NCBI RefSeq assembly: GCF_000149955.1
Contig: NC_030987.1
Coordinates: 4,978,485-5,042,484 of the forward strand
From: Fusarium oxysporum f. sp. lycopersici 4287
Lineage: Eukaryota > Ascomycota > Sordariomycetes > Hypocreales > Nectriaceae
Direction: 5' to 3'
Length of the DNA: 64,000 nt
A program made the position numbers and the translations under genes. Positions 44,318-56,314 of the stretch are shown here, piece after piece. Every line of letters begins with the position of its first letter. Position 1 is the stretch's first letter. Under the pieces are notes generated by a model, which was not told the DNA's origin, searched no databases, and was given only the letters and a program-made list of their open reading frames with translations.

Positions 44318-44919
44318 CTAACGAGCTTCTGCCGGTCCTGGATCGCATCCTCTGGTTGGAATGAGTATCGCCTTGCATAATGGGCAGTTGACATGGTGTT
44401 TTTGGAACCAAAGGTCGATGCATCTTATATGGAACAGATGCTTGCATTTCAATTGCCGGATGTTGTCTTCATCCACTAGGACTTCGAGGCAGATTGCACT
44501 GCAAAGACGTCAGTATCGTGAGGAAAGTTGCATCTTTTGCAAACGCACCAAACCTCAGCTAAGCTGGTCTGGGTTGAATTCCATGTTCCCTGTCTCTTAA
44601 ACTCCTCGACGCGCTTGTACTTCTGTGAAGGGTTGGCGTCATTAAGCGATCGTAGATCCACCGTCTCCCTCGGTATCGTGTTTGTACTCTCGACGTCTCT
44701 CTGGGGATGGCGATTTCTTCGTAGTAATCTCACTAAATGACTTTTGTTTATCAACATTAACATGGAACGCATGAATTTGGATGGAGCAACGTGCACAATG
44801 ATGAATAGGAATGGGACACCTAGGATGAAGCTGAATACCACTAGGAACGGTATCAAAACCCCTGACGTTGAAGCACCGTTGTCGCTCGGCTGGGCCGGGT
44901 TGCCTGCGATGAACCCCAT
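44318..44919 (-). CDS. Membrane-anchored RING-H2 protein, probable E3 ubiquitin ligase
   Basis: Two minus-strand exons (44919-44549 and 44498-44318, 50-base intron) encode 183 residues. A single transmembrane helix (SGVLIPFLVVFSFILGVPFL, about residues 18-44) precedes a basic juxtamembrane segment and a 60-residue linker. The C-terminal RING-H2 domain has the exact C3H2C3 spacing: C-A-I-C, then LKCKHLFHIRC, then NCPLC. Its first Cys codon is split by the intron (TG + T), which confirms the splice. Proteins of this layout are ATL/TUL-like E3 ligases that recruit E2 enzymes on endomembranes; the substrate is unknown. Intact, with a short tail after the RING. A RIPed LINE fragment lies immediately downstream. 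Confidence 0.83.
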
Positions 44920-46808
44920 GAGCTGTTGTTGTTCGCTTATATCCTCGTGGTTAAATTCTGGCCGCGTTCAATGGATATGTTGAGACATTATTGATCTTAT
45001 TGAGACTGTATGACTACAATGGTCTGATCTGCTGGGTGGCTGGGCTGTGGATATTATGTAGTGAGCCGTGCTCCTCAGACACATGTAACTTAGACCTTTC
45101 AACAACAACACCGATTATTTCCGCAGTATTGTTTCATCAGATCTAGTCTCACTGATATATCAGGTGGTTGCAACAGTGGTCCCCGATGACATGTCGTGCT
45201 GAGGCATATTGAGGTCAGATCAAATATCACGACGGAATCATGGCTTCATGCCAAGAATATGCCAAGTTCTTGAAGGGTTGATGGTTGCCACCCAGCGTCT
45301 GAGCGTATCGTCAAAACAGTCGCCACAGCCTTGGAAGCTGCCACCCTTTCAGCCAGCATGATGAGCGATTGGTATGTTGCCTAGAAAAACCAGTCACATG
45401 CAGTCAACCTAGACTGATGGTCAAAGTAGTCTGACCATTCACAACACAGAGGTCGCCGTACGAAACCAGGCGGACGGCTTTAGTATCAGTTGGCTTGATC
45501 AGGCTGTTAGCAAAGGAGTTCGCCACGACGTAAATGGTGCGGAGACGCTGCTAATGTCGCAAAATAATAGCACCTGGGCAGAGAAGTGGCAACTTACCCT
45601 GGATAACTTGTGGATCCGGGGTGGCATTTGTGGGGCAACTCTCCCCTGTAAAAATTCTTTCTTGGCAAGCACTGTTAGTGCTGCGCTAGCAGCGGGAATT
45701 GTTAGACATTACGTGTATTCGGTTCATTGATGTGAATTGGTGTATTCATGTTGTGTTCTGTTAAACTCTGCCCCTTTAAGGCGTCGCCATTTTAGCGCGT
45801 AATCTGAAGCATCCCTGCTTGCACGTGATACCCTAGCACTTATTCAACAGGAATTTTCACAGGCCACACGACCACACAAAGCTGCGGGGATGCCATCGGC
45901 TCCCTAACAGCAGCTCTCAGAGAAGGAATTTTGGAGAGTTCGCCTTCTCTGGCAAGCCTTTTGTCGGATCTAATGGCGGCACCTCAGAACCAGAACGCCT
46001 TAGATATCGGAAGACGATGCTCGCAGCATCGGTAATGACATCCTTCCGATCAACGATGGCGATTGCGATGGGGTTTTCCCCTTTGAAGGCAAGTGCACCG
46101 TCGGCCTCTGATCCCTTTCCCAAAGTTTTTCCCTGCCGCCACGACACTCGACTACGGGCTACAGCTTGGTTACTTACCGCGCCAGCAGATGTAGCGATGC
46201 GCGAGAGAATTCTGATTAATGGAAAAAGTCGACAGATTGTCCCTGAACCCGCCGACGGGTGACGGGCTTGATAACCCCAGCGCCTTTTGTGCCTTTGATA
46301 TGCTGGATAGTGTTGTCTTTTGTCCCTTTTTGCAGAAAATGCCTTTTAGAGGGGAGGTCTAATTTCGCTTCACGAATAACTAAGCCTCCCCAACCCAATA
46401 GCATTTTGTAATTAGATCATAGATAGATGCCCTTAGCTTAGCACGTCCTGTGCCCCAGTAGGGGACTTTTCGGGGCCGTTGGCCCCTCGGACGAAAAATA
46501 TACATACATATATTGCCCCTCTAAGCGGATTGCCTGGCGTATGGCCTCAGGACGAAAACTAATCAAATCAAATCAAATCAAATCAAATACCATAAAACCC
46601 CAGGACGCCGAATGATGAAGTGGGTAAAGTGGGTACTCGGCCCCGGGTGCCCATGTACCAGTCGCCCTTCCTTGCGAAGTGGAATCTGCATTAAACTTCA
46701 ACCCACGAACTCGGAACAACGCAAAGCTGCAAGAGACGTGATGATTACTTTTCGATTGTACCATTTTGAGGATTTCTGAATAGACATACTATGAGCCATT
46801 TGAAGATG
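44920..46808. other. Intergenic with unassigned coding-like remnants and LINE tails
   Basis: At 45440-45730 the plus strand has a 90-codon open stretch (NGAETLLMSQNNSTWAEKWQ, LDNLWIRGG and SFLASTVSAALAAGI), and at 45300-45380 an alanine-rich piece in another frame. At 45917-46147 the minus strand has GALAFKGENPIAIAIVDRKD. They look like decayed genes but I cannot name a family. Confidence 0.4.
46461..46588 (+). repeat. Two LINE-type 3' tails with short tandem repeats
   Basis: GTTGGCCCCTCGGACGAAAA is followed by a TACATA run, and GTATGGCCTCAGGACGAAAA by five copies of AATCA (46561-46585). A GGGGCC-GTT-GGCCCC hairpin (46472-46486) precedes the first tail. The similar GGACGAAAA-plus-microsatellite endings suggest two successive 3' termini of non-LTR elements. 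Confidence 0.55.
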
Positions 46809-49800
46809 TTAACCCGCTGTCGTCAAGATGTACGAAGCAATCGCACCCATCCGCTCACTTGTAATCTTCAACGATATCCTGAGCAGCTCTTTCCCCACTT
46901 CCGGCTCTTCTTTTTGAATCTTTGTCCACTGGTCTTGATCCATCCGCCAGACCACACAATCTCTTTCCACAACAGCCGTCGCTGTCAGTTCTGTCTCCGA
47001 AAAGAAAGGCAGCTCGCCACATGTCGTTCCTGCCAAGATGCTCTCGCACAACCTGCCTTGTGGCAGGTGGTATTCCGCGCGGATGATGCCTCGCTCGACG
47101 AGATAGAATCCGTTGGCTTGTTCTCCACATCGGAAGATATTGGTGCCGGCGGGGTACTCTCGACGTGTAAAGTATAAAGTTGCTGGGAACCAGAAAACCT
47201 CGTTCTGGTCGCTTAAGCCCTGGAAGATCTGGAGCATGAGGCGGAGAGGCTCCTTGAAACTCTGCCACTCGGATGGACGCTGAACCTCAACACTGGTCAA
47301 AGCATCGTGGGCGACCTCGGCGAGATGGTTGCGGCGAGGTGAGTTGAATTGGGAATCAAAGGAGGATAGACTGGAAGTCTTAGCTGGAGGCACATCCAAG
47401 TGTTGAGGGGACATGCGCTTCAGAGATTTCAGCTCTTCCTGTCTAGCATAGAGAGTCTTAAGGAGCTCGTTTTCGCAGCTTTCCAACGCGGAGTTCAGGC
47501 TAGGCAGCATCATGACTCCGATGCCATCGCTTCCCAATCCGGCCGCCCTCAAATTCTGTCCAAGCTGGTTCTCAGCATCCAAGCCACTCAAGACAAGAAT
47601 CACGCCTTTATTGTCGAGCAGCCGACTAATGGTGTTGAAAACCTCCCCCGCAGAGAAATCGTGCCCGGTAACATGCCACATGTCCAAAATCAAGAACTTG
47701 ATGGGATGCTTGGCGAAGGTGCTATCATCCAGGAGACCCCGAACCTTTTCTTCTACACTGACAATAGTGCCAAAGAAGAGATAGCCCGTAAGCTTGACGA
47801 TATAGATTTGCTGTCCCGCATCATGTAGATAATGATGCTGTGATGGGTTGCGTCTCACGGTAGATGTGACAATATCGCCCGAGTAGTTTCCGCGGATAGC
47901 AGACACTCGTGATGTCTGCAGAACGAGCGACACAAAGGCCAACAGGATGCCGACGCCAATTCCTACCACGAAGTCGTGAACACTCATGACGAGTACAATC
48001 ACGACTACGGTAAGGTACTCGGACAGTTTGAGCCTCTTACGGGGGAGCCAAAGAGCTTCAGCCAGAAGCTCAAAGCCGAGGTCATAGACCAAAGTGCCCA
48101 CCATCATAACAGGGATGAAAGCAATGAGAGATGGGCCGACTACCATAACTCCGAAGGTTGCTGCTGCCAGCATGTAGCCAGCAAGGCGAACGTTCCCGCC
48201 CGACCGCATGAAAAAGACGGTGTTCGCATAGACCAAGTAATTCTGAATGCTGCCAAAGCAACCGGAGAGGAAGTTGGAGTAGCCATGAAGCCTTAGCTCC
48301 TTGTTCAGATCAAGATGATCCTCGCCACGGTTGAGAGCCAAGGCAGGGACGTTGATCGGAACGTGCAGAAAGCCGAAGAAGGTCAAGGCGAGCATGGCGG
48401 GAATGGTTTCTGCAACAGCGTCCCAGCGGACAAGCTTGAACTCTGGGCAAAAGTCAGCAACTCCAGTAGTTGTAGAGGATACAGACGATTCAAGCTCACT
48501 ATAAAGTGTATAGAAATACCACCATGGCTCATCAGAAGGAGGGCCTCGGAAGATCCAGCCATGGTCGCGTAGAACATCCACGTCCAAGGCATCGAGTGCA
48601 AACACAAAGAAATAGAAGATTAGGGGAATCGCTAGAATAAACATGGACAGGAAAAACTTGGACGTGATTTTGGACTGGCCATAAAACAGAACAATGGCAA
48701 ACACAAGGGGTGTTACCCAGAGGGGCACAGTTGCAGGGTCTATTAGTTGCTTCAACGTGTCGAGGTCGTACTGAAGTCTGCCATTGAGTCGAGCTGAGAC
48801 CTCGAATCCGGTTGCGACAAGGAACCACCCGACGCCGCCAATGCAGCCAAGTAAGATATGTCTGGGGATAAATCCCACCACATAGCCAACCTTAAACCGT
48901 CCCATGAGATAAAACACCAGGCCGGTCATCATGGCGCTGAGAGAAAATGACATAATAGTGGTGGCTATCACGGCATCCGGGTTGCCCTCCCCAACAACTT
49001 CAGTGATCTTCGCGGCCATGTTGTGGAAGAAGGGAACCACCTCGATCTGGGTGATGTTGGTCAACTGCGAGAAACGAGCAGAGGAGGCAAGTGACTGACC
49101 AGCTCAGAACCAACTGAACCTTTGAATATGCTTCCGGATGAGAATGTGATTTGCGATACAATAGTACTGACGTAGAAAACAGAGATTCCAGCGGACCCCA
49201 GATGAGAGAAAATCGGCCTTCCCAAAGGGAAGAGAACCATGCCTGTTTGCAATTAGCAAGAGATTCCAGTCTTCCAAGGTCAAGGAGACATACCGTATGA
49301 TAAAGCATCCAAGATATTAAGCAGAAGACCGACTGCGACGACCGGCAAGCACGAGACTGGTGTAAGCACACAGTTATGCCAAAGTGCTTTTCGATCCCAT
49401 CGGCTTGGACTGACAGCAACTGCAACACCATAGCTCATCCGTTCTTCCATCTTATGCCCAACCTCCACCAAATCACTGATCCATGGGCGTCTCGCTTGGG
49501 GTTTTTGTCCCTCGAGATCCGACATGTAAGATCTCCTACCGCCCGAAGTAACCCGTGAAAGTAGAGGATTGTGCTCTGACATATCGTGTGTAGAATGGTT
49601 GGCCCGACGTTGCCCGGTCCGAGTTTGATTATCATCGCCATTGTCATCGTAGTCGGAGGCATGTGGTTGGTCTTGTGCAATCGACCGGGCAGGTGACGTC
49701 TTGAGCAGGTTTGACAGCACCGACGGCAAGGCGGGCGCTTCGACCTCACCATCTCGGCCCTCTGGCGAAGGTGGCTCGGAAACTCCGGCGATGGTTTGAG

Positions 49801-50287
49801 AAGAGTGCGCATGCTCGACCGTGGATACATCGTCACTGGCTTCGGGTTCCACAGATTCTTGGAAAGAAATCCTGGCTCGTTGGAGGAACGCCGGGCCCTG
49901 TTGGGTCTGTCCGTCTGACAGCAGATACGTCGCAAGCTCCATGGTGTCTTCACGGACAGTTCGAGCATTATGAACGCTGTCGACAGGTACTTTGTTAAAG
50001 ATTGGGGATTAGCAGAGCTCGGACAACGTGAGAGCTTGTGCGCGCCCACCTAAGCTGTCTCGCACGAATCCGTGGGTGAAGGATCGGATCGGCTCTCTAT
50101 GACCTCGGGCAGAGGCAATGTACAACGGTCTTGAGGTCGCAATAGGGAGAGGAGAGCCGTGGATCTGGTCCTGTGAAGGGCTCGAGGCACCCCCCCGGTG
50201 CAATTGCGGTTGATCGCTCTGTGAGAGCGAGCTCAAAGTTCTCCTCCGCCATGGAGTGAAGGCCAGAGGCGACGACATGGCTTGCAC
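46809..50287 (-). CDS. SulP-family transporter with STAS and cyclic-nucleotide-binding-like domains (Vsb1-like)
   Basis: Four minus-strand exons (50287-50050, 49989-49294, 49242-49100, 49064-46809), all in phase, encode 1110 residues. The N-terminal 280 residues are disordered and charged, with HNARTVREDTMELATYLLSD rebuilt across intron 1. The membrane part (about 285-740) has SulP/SLC26 features: ILDALSYGM, GSAGISVFYVST, VVPFFHNMA, LMGRFKVGYVVGFIPRH, and FGFLHVPINVPALALN. A STAS domain (about 765-870) contains IVKLTGYLFFGTIVSVEE and FLILDMWHVTGHDFSAG. The C-terminus is a cyclic-nucleotide-binding fold (about 985-1090) with GEQANGFYLVERG and CGELPFFSETELTATAVV. The same architecture occurs in yeast YGR125W (Vsb1), linked to vacuolar storage of basic amino acids, so a vacuolar location is likely. 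Intact; a second in-frame ATG lies three codons in. Confidence 0.9.
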
Positions 50288-51525
50288 TTGGGTAGCCCGC
50301 GAGGCTCCTCCAGGTGGGATGGAGTAAGCTAGCTGCTATTTAGTATAACATCAGCGCGGAGCAAAGGGAGGAAATTCCGGTCTAAGGAGAGTAAAGGGTT
50401 GCTCAAGAGATTCAATAAGTGGGCAGGGAATGAAAAAATTAGAATAGATTTTCCAAGGTCCCCGTCTGGGCTGGGCTCACAATAAACTGGCGCTGGATGG
50501 TAAGTGTTCGTGGGGAATGGGAGTGACGAAACTCAAATGGCCGTCGCTTGCCTATGCTTAAATAGGTCGTGCCATGGAACAAAGCTTTAAACGAAGTCAA
50601 ATTCAGTGCAAGTCCAGCGGCATGGGCCCCGCAAGAGAGCTCCCAATGCTCCCTATGGTGGAATCGCCTCCCTCGTACCATTCTACTAACAGGTCTACTC
50701 CTCCATAACTACATTGCCAGTGTATTAAATGCAGGTTGGTTACTGCCTGGAGTAGTTTTCGATAGAGCCTTGAGGGGCCTAGCCATGCGCCATGCAAGCC
50801 ATCTTTTGCCATGCTTCGGTTAGTGCGAAACCACTAAACAACCGCCATGACCATTTGAACCCAAAAGTGCAACCCATCCAACCCCATTCTCAACGTCCCT
50901 CGAGTTCGCCGGGCGGGTCGAGCCTGAAGTGAAGTAATAATGATTGCTAGGTAAGCAAGGTAAATGGCTTCAGCGAAAAGTTAAAAAGGGTTTTTGCACC
51001 TTGTTAACCTAGCTTATGCAGATATGCCTGCGCGTTGAGCCGCTTGACGTCTCCATGACGTAAATAGAATTGGCAGTTCTCCGTTAAAGTTATGGTCCTT
51101 TGAGGAGTTCAGTGAGTTGTGATTGTCGTAAGATCTGCAAATCACGCCGCACGTACACGTACTCTGTTTGAATTTCGCCAGCGTCTTTGAGCGCTGTTAC
51201 ATCAATGAACAGATCTCAGAGCGACTCCATGCTCCGTGTCAAATCAAAGTACGTATACACCGCCAATAGAACGCCATACCACTCTCGTCTTGTGGACTCA
51301 GACTGCTCGTCGCCGTATCGCCGGGCCTAGATGCTACTCCCGTGCTGGAAGAACCTGCGGCGTCTCACACCTGCTGGCCGCAGATATCAACCACACCCGC
51401 CCCGTTCCACACAAACTCCTCCAGCTTGTCTGTTCGTGTCCGGCGATATGCTAGCAAGCACCGCTTGTTCCGTCGCATCGTTAGGGGATTCGCCGGGAGT
51501 GTGCAGGTGACGGCTTAGTCCTCGT
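50288..51525. other. Intergenic, promoter side of the Vsb1-like gene
   Basis: No recognised gene; only overlapping short frames. Confidence 0.5.
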
Positions 51526-52080
51526 CAGGGTGGTCATCAATTCAATTCCATCAATTCGGTGTCAACATTGAGTTGCGCTGAGAGCTTACTCATCATCTGG
51601 CCCGTGGAGTTGAACCACCGCATCTCCATGTTGGGTTGATGGCGTTGAATGGAAAAGGTTGAAGCAAAATACATGCGTCAACCCCCTCGCTCCCCACAAC
51701 ACCCATCTTGCTCCCGAAATCTCAGTCATTCTCCTCTGCTTGCCATACGATGCTACTTCCAGCCTCTCCTGACACATCTATCAACGCGTCCGCGGCCTCA
51801 ATTAGCCCACTTCGCACCCACGACCTCAATGTTTGCGTAATCCCTACCATACTGGCTTCCAGTCGAGTTCGAAGTGGTGAGACCATTTGCCCAGCAATAC
51901 TAGACAGTCGCTCGCACTCTGCGGACATGGGTGGGATCGAGAGTACATCGAGAGCCATTCGTGACTAGCCGTGGATAGTCATTCCGTCTCTCCCACCAAT
52001 ATCGTAGCGGATCGGCCACTAATGGATCGTGCTTCGCGTCAGGATTGTTGTTTATATTGCGCAGGGGTGCTGAGTAAAAA
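51526..52080 (-). mobile_element. hAT transposase C-terminal remnant with terminus
   Basis: The minus frame reads DPLVADPLRYWWERRNDYP, ALDVLSIPPMSAECERLSS, IAGQMVSPLRTRLEAS and RSWVRSGLIEAADALIDVS, a close relative of the remnant at 12625-13238. The terminus, read inward from 51526, is CAGGGTGGTCATCAATTCAA and shares the subterminal ATTCCATCAATT and CCCGTGGAGTTGAACCACCG sequences with that copy. The 5' two thirds of the transposase are lost. A hAT-type octamer duplication could be GTCCTCGT, but the other end is not visible. Confidence 0.8.
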
Positions 52081-52292
52081 TATTTATTGAACTTGATTGT
52101 TAATTATTGAGATGAGAGTTCTTCTCAGGTGTATATCTCTAAATGATTTCATCTAGGACTTTGAACTCTAATCTAGGACTTTCAGACTGTTGGTCTGAAT
52201 CCTGAAGGGAAGCAGGATCCCCGGATTTTCCAACATAATCAGAACCTGTTGCAGTTTTTGCCTTTTTCGTTTCCTCTAGAGACTTATCTTCT

Positions 52293-53110
52293 ATGATGTC
52301 TAAGCCCACTGAGCTCAAACCTCAAGGCCAGGTCGCCTCCCCGACCGAGGACATAATTGAAGAAGGCGATTCCCAGCTTTATAGCCATCCAGATGAGCCG
52401 CGTCGTGAGGAATGGCGTACAAGTATCATAGGTTTGTTCTCGCTCCTTGGTATTATGAACAATTGATTAAGTATCTGGTAGTGGTTCTTTGTTCTCCATT
52501 CGTTGTCATGACTACCTGGGGCTTTACAAACTCCTTTGGGTCGTTCCAAACCTATGTCACTGACACATTGAATCGTTCGCTGTCGACGATTGCATGGATT
52601 GGCTCCACGCAAATATTTTTCCTTCTCTTCCTAGGCACAATCACGGGGCGTCTCACAGATACCGGGCACTTCAGAAAAGTGTTCTTCGCAGGATTACTTG
52701 CGACTGTTGTCGGCATTTTTGCATCCTCATTCTGTCATCGATTTAAGGAATATTTAGTCACTCTTGGCATTGCCGTGGGTGTGGGTAATGGGTGCCTATT
52801 TTGCGCAATGCTCACTGTTATGTCCTCATATTTCGATAAGAAACGTGCGATAGCAATTGGAGTTGCTGCGTGCGGCTCTGCCTCGGGGGTGGTTAGTTTA
52901 TTCGGGGATGGCGCGTCAGCTTGTGCCATCCATCGGATATCCGTGGACGATGCCTGCGATCGCCCTGATCCAACTCGCTCTGCACGCTGTAGCCAACGTT
53001 TTTCTACGTCCGGGGATGCCCAAAAAAAACCACTTCCAAATTGATCGACTGGTCGGCTTTTCGAAACACAAGCTACAACCATTACGCCGCTGCTTCCTTC
53101 TTTGTAAGTG
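52293..53110 (+). pseudogene. MFS monocarboxylate-type transporter, frameshifted and truncated
   Basis: Exon 1 (52293-52431) encodes a polar N-terminus ending REEWRTSII. Spliced to 52482 it continues as VVLCSPFVVMTTWGFTNSFG, SFQTYVTDTL, GTITGRLTDTGHFRKVF, VGNGCLFCAMLTVMSSYFDK, KRAIAIGVAACGSASG. This is the N-terminal half of a fungal monocarboxylate-permease-like MFS carrier. Near 52888 the frame shifts (MARQLVPSIGYPWTM continues in another frame), and near 53035 it shifts again (LIDWSAFRNTSYNHYAAASF). The homology stops at about 53105, just before a T run and AT-rich transposon sequence. The second half of the carrier is missing. Dead copy. Confidence 0.8.
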
Positions 53111-53133
53111 AGCTACTAGCCTACCTACCTTTC

Positions 53134-53153
53134 TTTTTTTTTTTTTTTTTTTT
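53134..53153. repeat. Poly(T) tract, 20 nt
   Basis: Lies exactly where the MFS homology ends. It is probably the reversed poly(A) tail of a retroposon that truncated the gene. Confidence 0.6.
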
Positions 53154-53889
53154 GTATGGGCTTTTAGCGCGGCGCTATCAAGGTCATGGATCAACCCACG
53201 TTTTCTAGAAACAGCCTTCTCAGGGTCAGATACCCTTGAAATATGGACATAAGTTAGTAATAGGTGAATTTACTTTAAAATTATAGTTAGTTCTCGAGAT
53301 ATTTCCCTAACCCTGAGATTGACCTAGTTTTTGTTGTGGTTTACCCCAGTTAGAGTCTTACCGAATTTTCTCTAGTTTTTCTCTCAAATTAGCCAATCAA
53401 TAAAGATTGCCGCACCCGGGTGCGGCGGTTATGTAAGCGTTCATCGCCCACGAAACAACTGCGCGCAACGTTCAAATCTCAAGATCCAGAACGGCCATGA
53501 ATTCCTAATTATCTATCTAAGTATAAATTCTGCGGCTCTTTACCGTTCTTCTCGACCGCCTCCCAGACCCCGCGCATGCCTCTTCTACTAGAAAAAAGAT
53601 TACTTTCCATCTCTACGGTTACCTAGGCCTCAACCCAGTCATCTTCTGCCTTACTCCAATCTAGGTAGGTCATCATCTCCTCTTTAGTCCAGTCTCTAGA
53701 TCCGGTTGGCATCATACATCACTTTCCCATCTGCTTCCAGTCAAGGCACCATTAGTAGCTCGCCTTATCATATCATAGAGGCAGATCCAACGCCTTCCAA
53801 TATACCTGGTTAGTTTTAATACTTCCACGAGGCTAGGCCTGGTACCAAGCATCTCAAGCAGCAACATATCTCTGATCAATAGCCTGTAG
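53154..53889 (-). pseudogene. RIPed transposon-type protein remnant
   Basis: The minus strand between the gap and about 53400 keeps one frame with several stops: QAIDQRYVAA, LDWKQMGK, TGSRDWTKEEMMTYLDWSK, ESNLFSSRRGMRGVWEAVEK and NGKEPQNLYL. TAG/TAA codons at probable Gln/Trp sites indicate RIP. The repeated gene family resembles Myb/SANT-like proteins that accompany fungal transposons, but I cannot name the element. Confidence 0.4.
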
Positions 53890-54117
53890 NNNNNNNNNNN
53901 NNNNNNNNNNNNNNNNNNNNNNNNNNNNNNNNNNNNNNNNNNNNNNNNNNNNNNNNNNNNNNNNNNNNNNNNNNNNNNNNNNNNNNNNNNNNNNNNNNNN
54001 NNNNNNNNNNNNNNNNNNNNNNNNNNNNNNNNNNNNNNNNNNNNNNNNNNNNNNNNNNNNNNNNNNNNNNNNNNNNNNNNNNNNNNNNNNNNNNNNNNNN
54101 NNNNNNNNNNNNNNNNN
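53890..54117. other. Assembly gap (N), 228 bases
   Basis: Undetermined bases within the RIPed remnant. Confidence 1.
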
Positions 54118-55081
54118 ATTACCTGCCCCGATAATTCCGACGATAATAACGCTAACGATTATAAGATCTCCTCGTACCGCAGAGGGCATACTTTCGAGGT
54201 CATCTTATGACCTAGTGTGTGGCATCTGCTGCATTTAGGCTATGCTCTCGGTTATGCTACTGCCTCAACTGCCTTAAATGCGCTAGGCTCTCGCCTTGTG
54301 CTCGTTATCGGCTGATTACGACTCTCGTTATTGGCTTAGGGCTGTTCTGGTGGGTTCTAGCATAGGCTGTGACTGAGCTATACATCGCTTCAAGTGCCAG
54401 TGGGGATGGAAATGCTCCAGTAAGCCGCGCGACGATCGTGAACGGTGAAATATTCTTGGTGAAGATGAACTGGAAAGAGCCAATGGCTTGGAGACGACCA
54501 AGGGAATACGTAACAACTCAAGAGGCTACAGACATACATGGCAGCTGAACATATTAGAGTTTGACTGTTGTACCAAATGCAGGTGCGGACTCGTTTCGCT
54601 CTACTTGATGCCTGCAAAATCATGAGGTTCATAAACTGGCTTAAGAACACCGTGTTTGTCCGCGAGCCGGCATCTAACGCCAGCATTATCATTCTTCAAG
54701 GCAAAGTTATAGAGAATACAAATACGAACCGACAATGACGTAATGCTAGTTTAGTGTTTTAGCTTCTATAATTGTCTCGGAGTGATTGGTCGCCAGAAAG
54801 GCTCGGGTTCTTGTGAAGATATCATCTTGGAGTATCGATTTAGCAGCATTTCGATAATGGAAACCATCGTATCTAAACAGGCGTTATCCGTAACACATGC
54901 TTCCATGTGTCTATTGACTTCTACTGGGATGGCACAAGCCACCGTGATATGGAACGGGCCCCGTTACCGACTAGAATACTAGAGTAGAAGTATATTCAAC
55001 AAGCGTGTGATAAGGATGAGGACTCAGTGTTGTAGACGAGCCCAATGAAGTTGCATTTCTTCCTATTCAAGTTTCTACCCG
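54118..55081. other. Non-coding
   Basis: No supported gene; some TpA-rich sequence next to the gap. Confidence 0.4.
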
Positions 55082-55701
55082 TTAAGCCTGGTTCTGATTC
55101 TCTTGGAAATTCTTCATGGCGTGCCTCTTGCACCAGGGCCAGTACTTCTTCTCAGACCATATTGCCAATCTTTGCAGAACCTTGATGATCTGACATATTC
55201 CCTTCAGTCCGGTCGTTGACTCGAAGGTTACCTTATTCCAAATCAACGTTTCCCTGTCCCCCTTCTGGTTCATTATTTCCTCGTTTGTCGCAGCTAAGAA
55301 TGTCCAGTCATGACCTGCGTGATGATCGCTGGCAAGAAACAAAGCTCATCACGCGCGGCTTTCGAGTTTTCTATGAGCGAGTCAAGGCGATTCCAGTGAG
55401 CTGCGAGCCATACAGTCTGTTGTTCCATGGCTGTTTGCCATTCTTCTCCTGTGAGCTTCGTCTCGATACTCACGCTAATGGGGCAAGGACGCAATGGGGT
55501 AAACTCTGTATGATTGATAGACCCAGTCGACGAGGTTTGTGTTAACCCAGAGATGTCGTGTGCGGTTAGAGTTTTCTTAATCGACTTAATTACTAGACAA
55601 AAGTCGACTCTCTTCCTATGTTTTATCGCTTGTGAGTTTAAAGCATAAAAAGAAGAGATCTGCGCCGTCATTCTGTAATGTTTTAGTGTCCATTTACCCA
55701 T
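55082..55701 (-). pseudogene. PD-(D/E)XK nuclease-like domain protein, frameshifted
   Basis: Two minus frames overlapping at 55294-55342 belong to one gene. The first (from 55701) has YALNSQAIKHRKRVDFCLVI, SINHTEFTPLRPCPISVSI followed by ETKLTGEEW, and QTVWLAAHWNRLDSLIE. The second carries on with GHDWTFLAATNEE, NKVTFESTTGLKG, IYQ-like helix residues and KVLQRLAIWSEKKYWPW. VDFC and SIETK supply the Asp and Glu-x-Lys of a PD-(D/E)XK active site, and the layout matches the fungal PDDEXK_12-type domain found in many accessory-region proteins. A one-base shift after ITQ breaks the gene, and the N-terminal part (NEASW, near 55720) is in a different frame. Non-functional as it stands. Confidence 0.7.
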
Positions 55702-56314
55702 GACGCCTCATTATCATTGACTCACGCATTGACAACGTCGATTAAGATCTCCGGATCTGCAGTGTCGTTTGCAGCGTCTTGCTGGCATACATTATTTGCA
55801 CAAAAATGAAAGTTAATACTAGCGTACTTGAGCGCCTACTCCATCAGAGTATAATGCACTGCGCAGTTCCAGCCGGCTTCAGAGGTTCTCGGTATTCGCG
55901 ACGATGCTGTCCGCAACCGCGTCCATCGCGCCGTTTCGCGTCGCGTTGCGCCCCACTTGACTTTCCAAACGCTACCTCCACAATGTTAACAAAGATTGTC
56001 GGGCTTGCTCGAACCTGGTAGGTCTGCTCAACATTTTAGGCCGTTCGATTTTATTTTTAGGTAATCAATTATCAATAGCACCTCTGCTCGACATTCTCAG
56101 CTGATACGAAAGATGGCCACTTGGGTACCCTGCCTCTCGCCAAAACGCCTTCCTATCTGCAACTCAGTCGTGTGCGGTTATGCGAAAGCATCGCTCTAGC
56201 CCCATATTCATAAATTGGCACGACAGGATATAGACTAACTCTGTATCCACGAGCTCTTCACGCGAGATTTTAGTCCCTTATTTCTGATATTAAAGATAGC
56301 GATAACCACTAACA
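55702..56314. other. Intergenic
   Basis: Contains scraps of the nuclease-like gene's 5' part near 55720; otherwise nothing recognised. Confidence 0.45.

Noticed and set aside
49435..50049. A 204-codon alternative frame over the N-terminus of the Vsb1-like gene
   Set aside because: It is low-complexity and basic, and the competing frame splices in phase through four exons.
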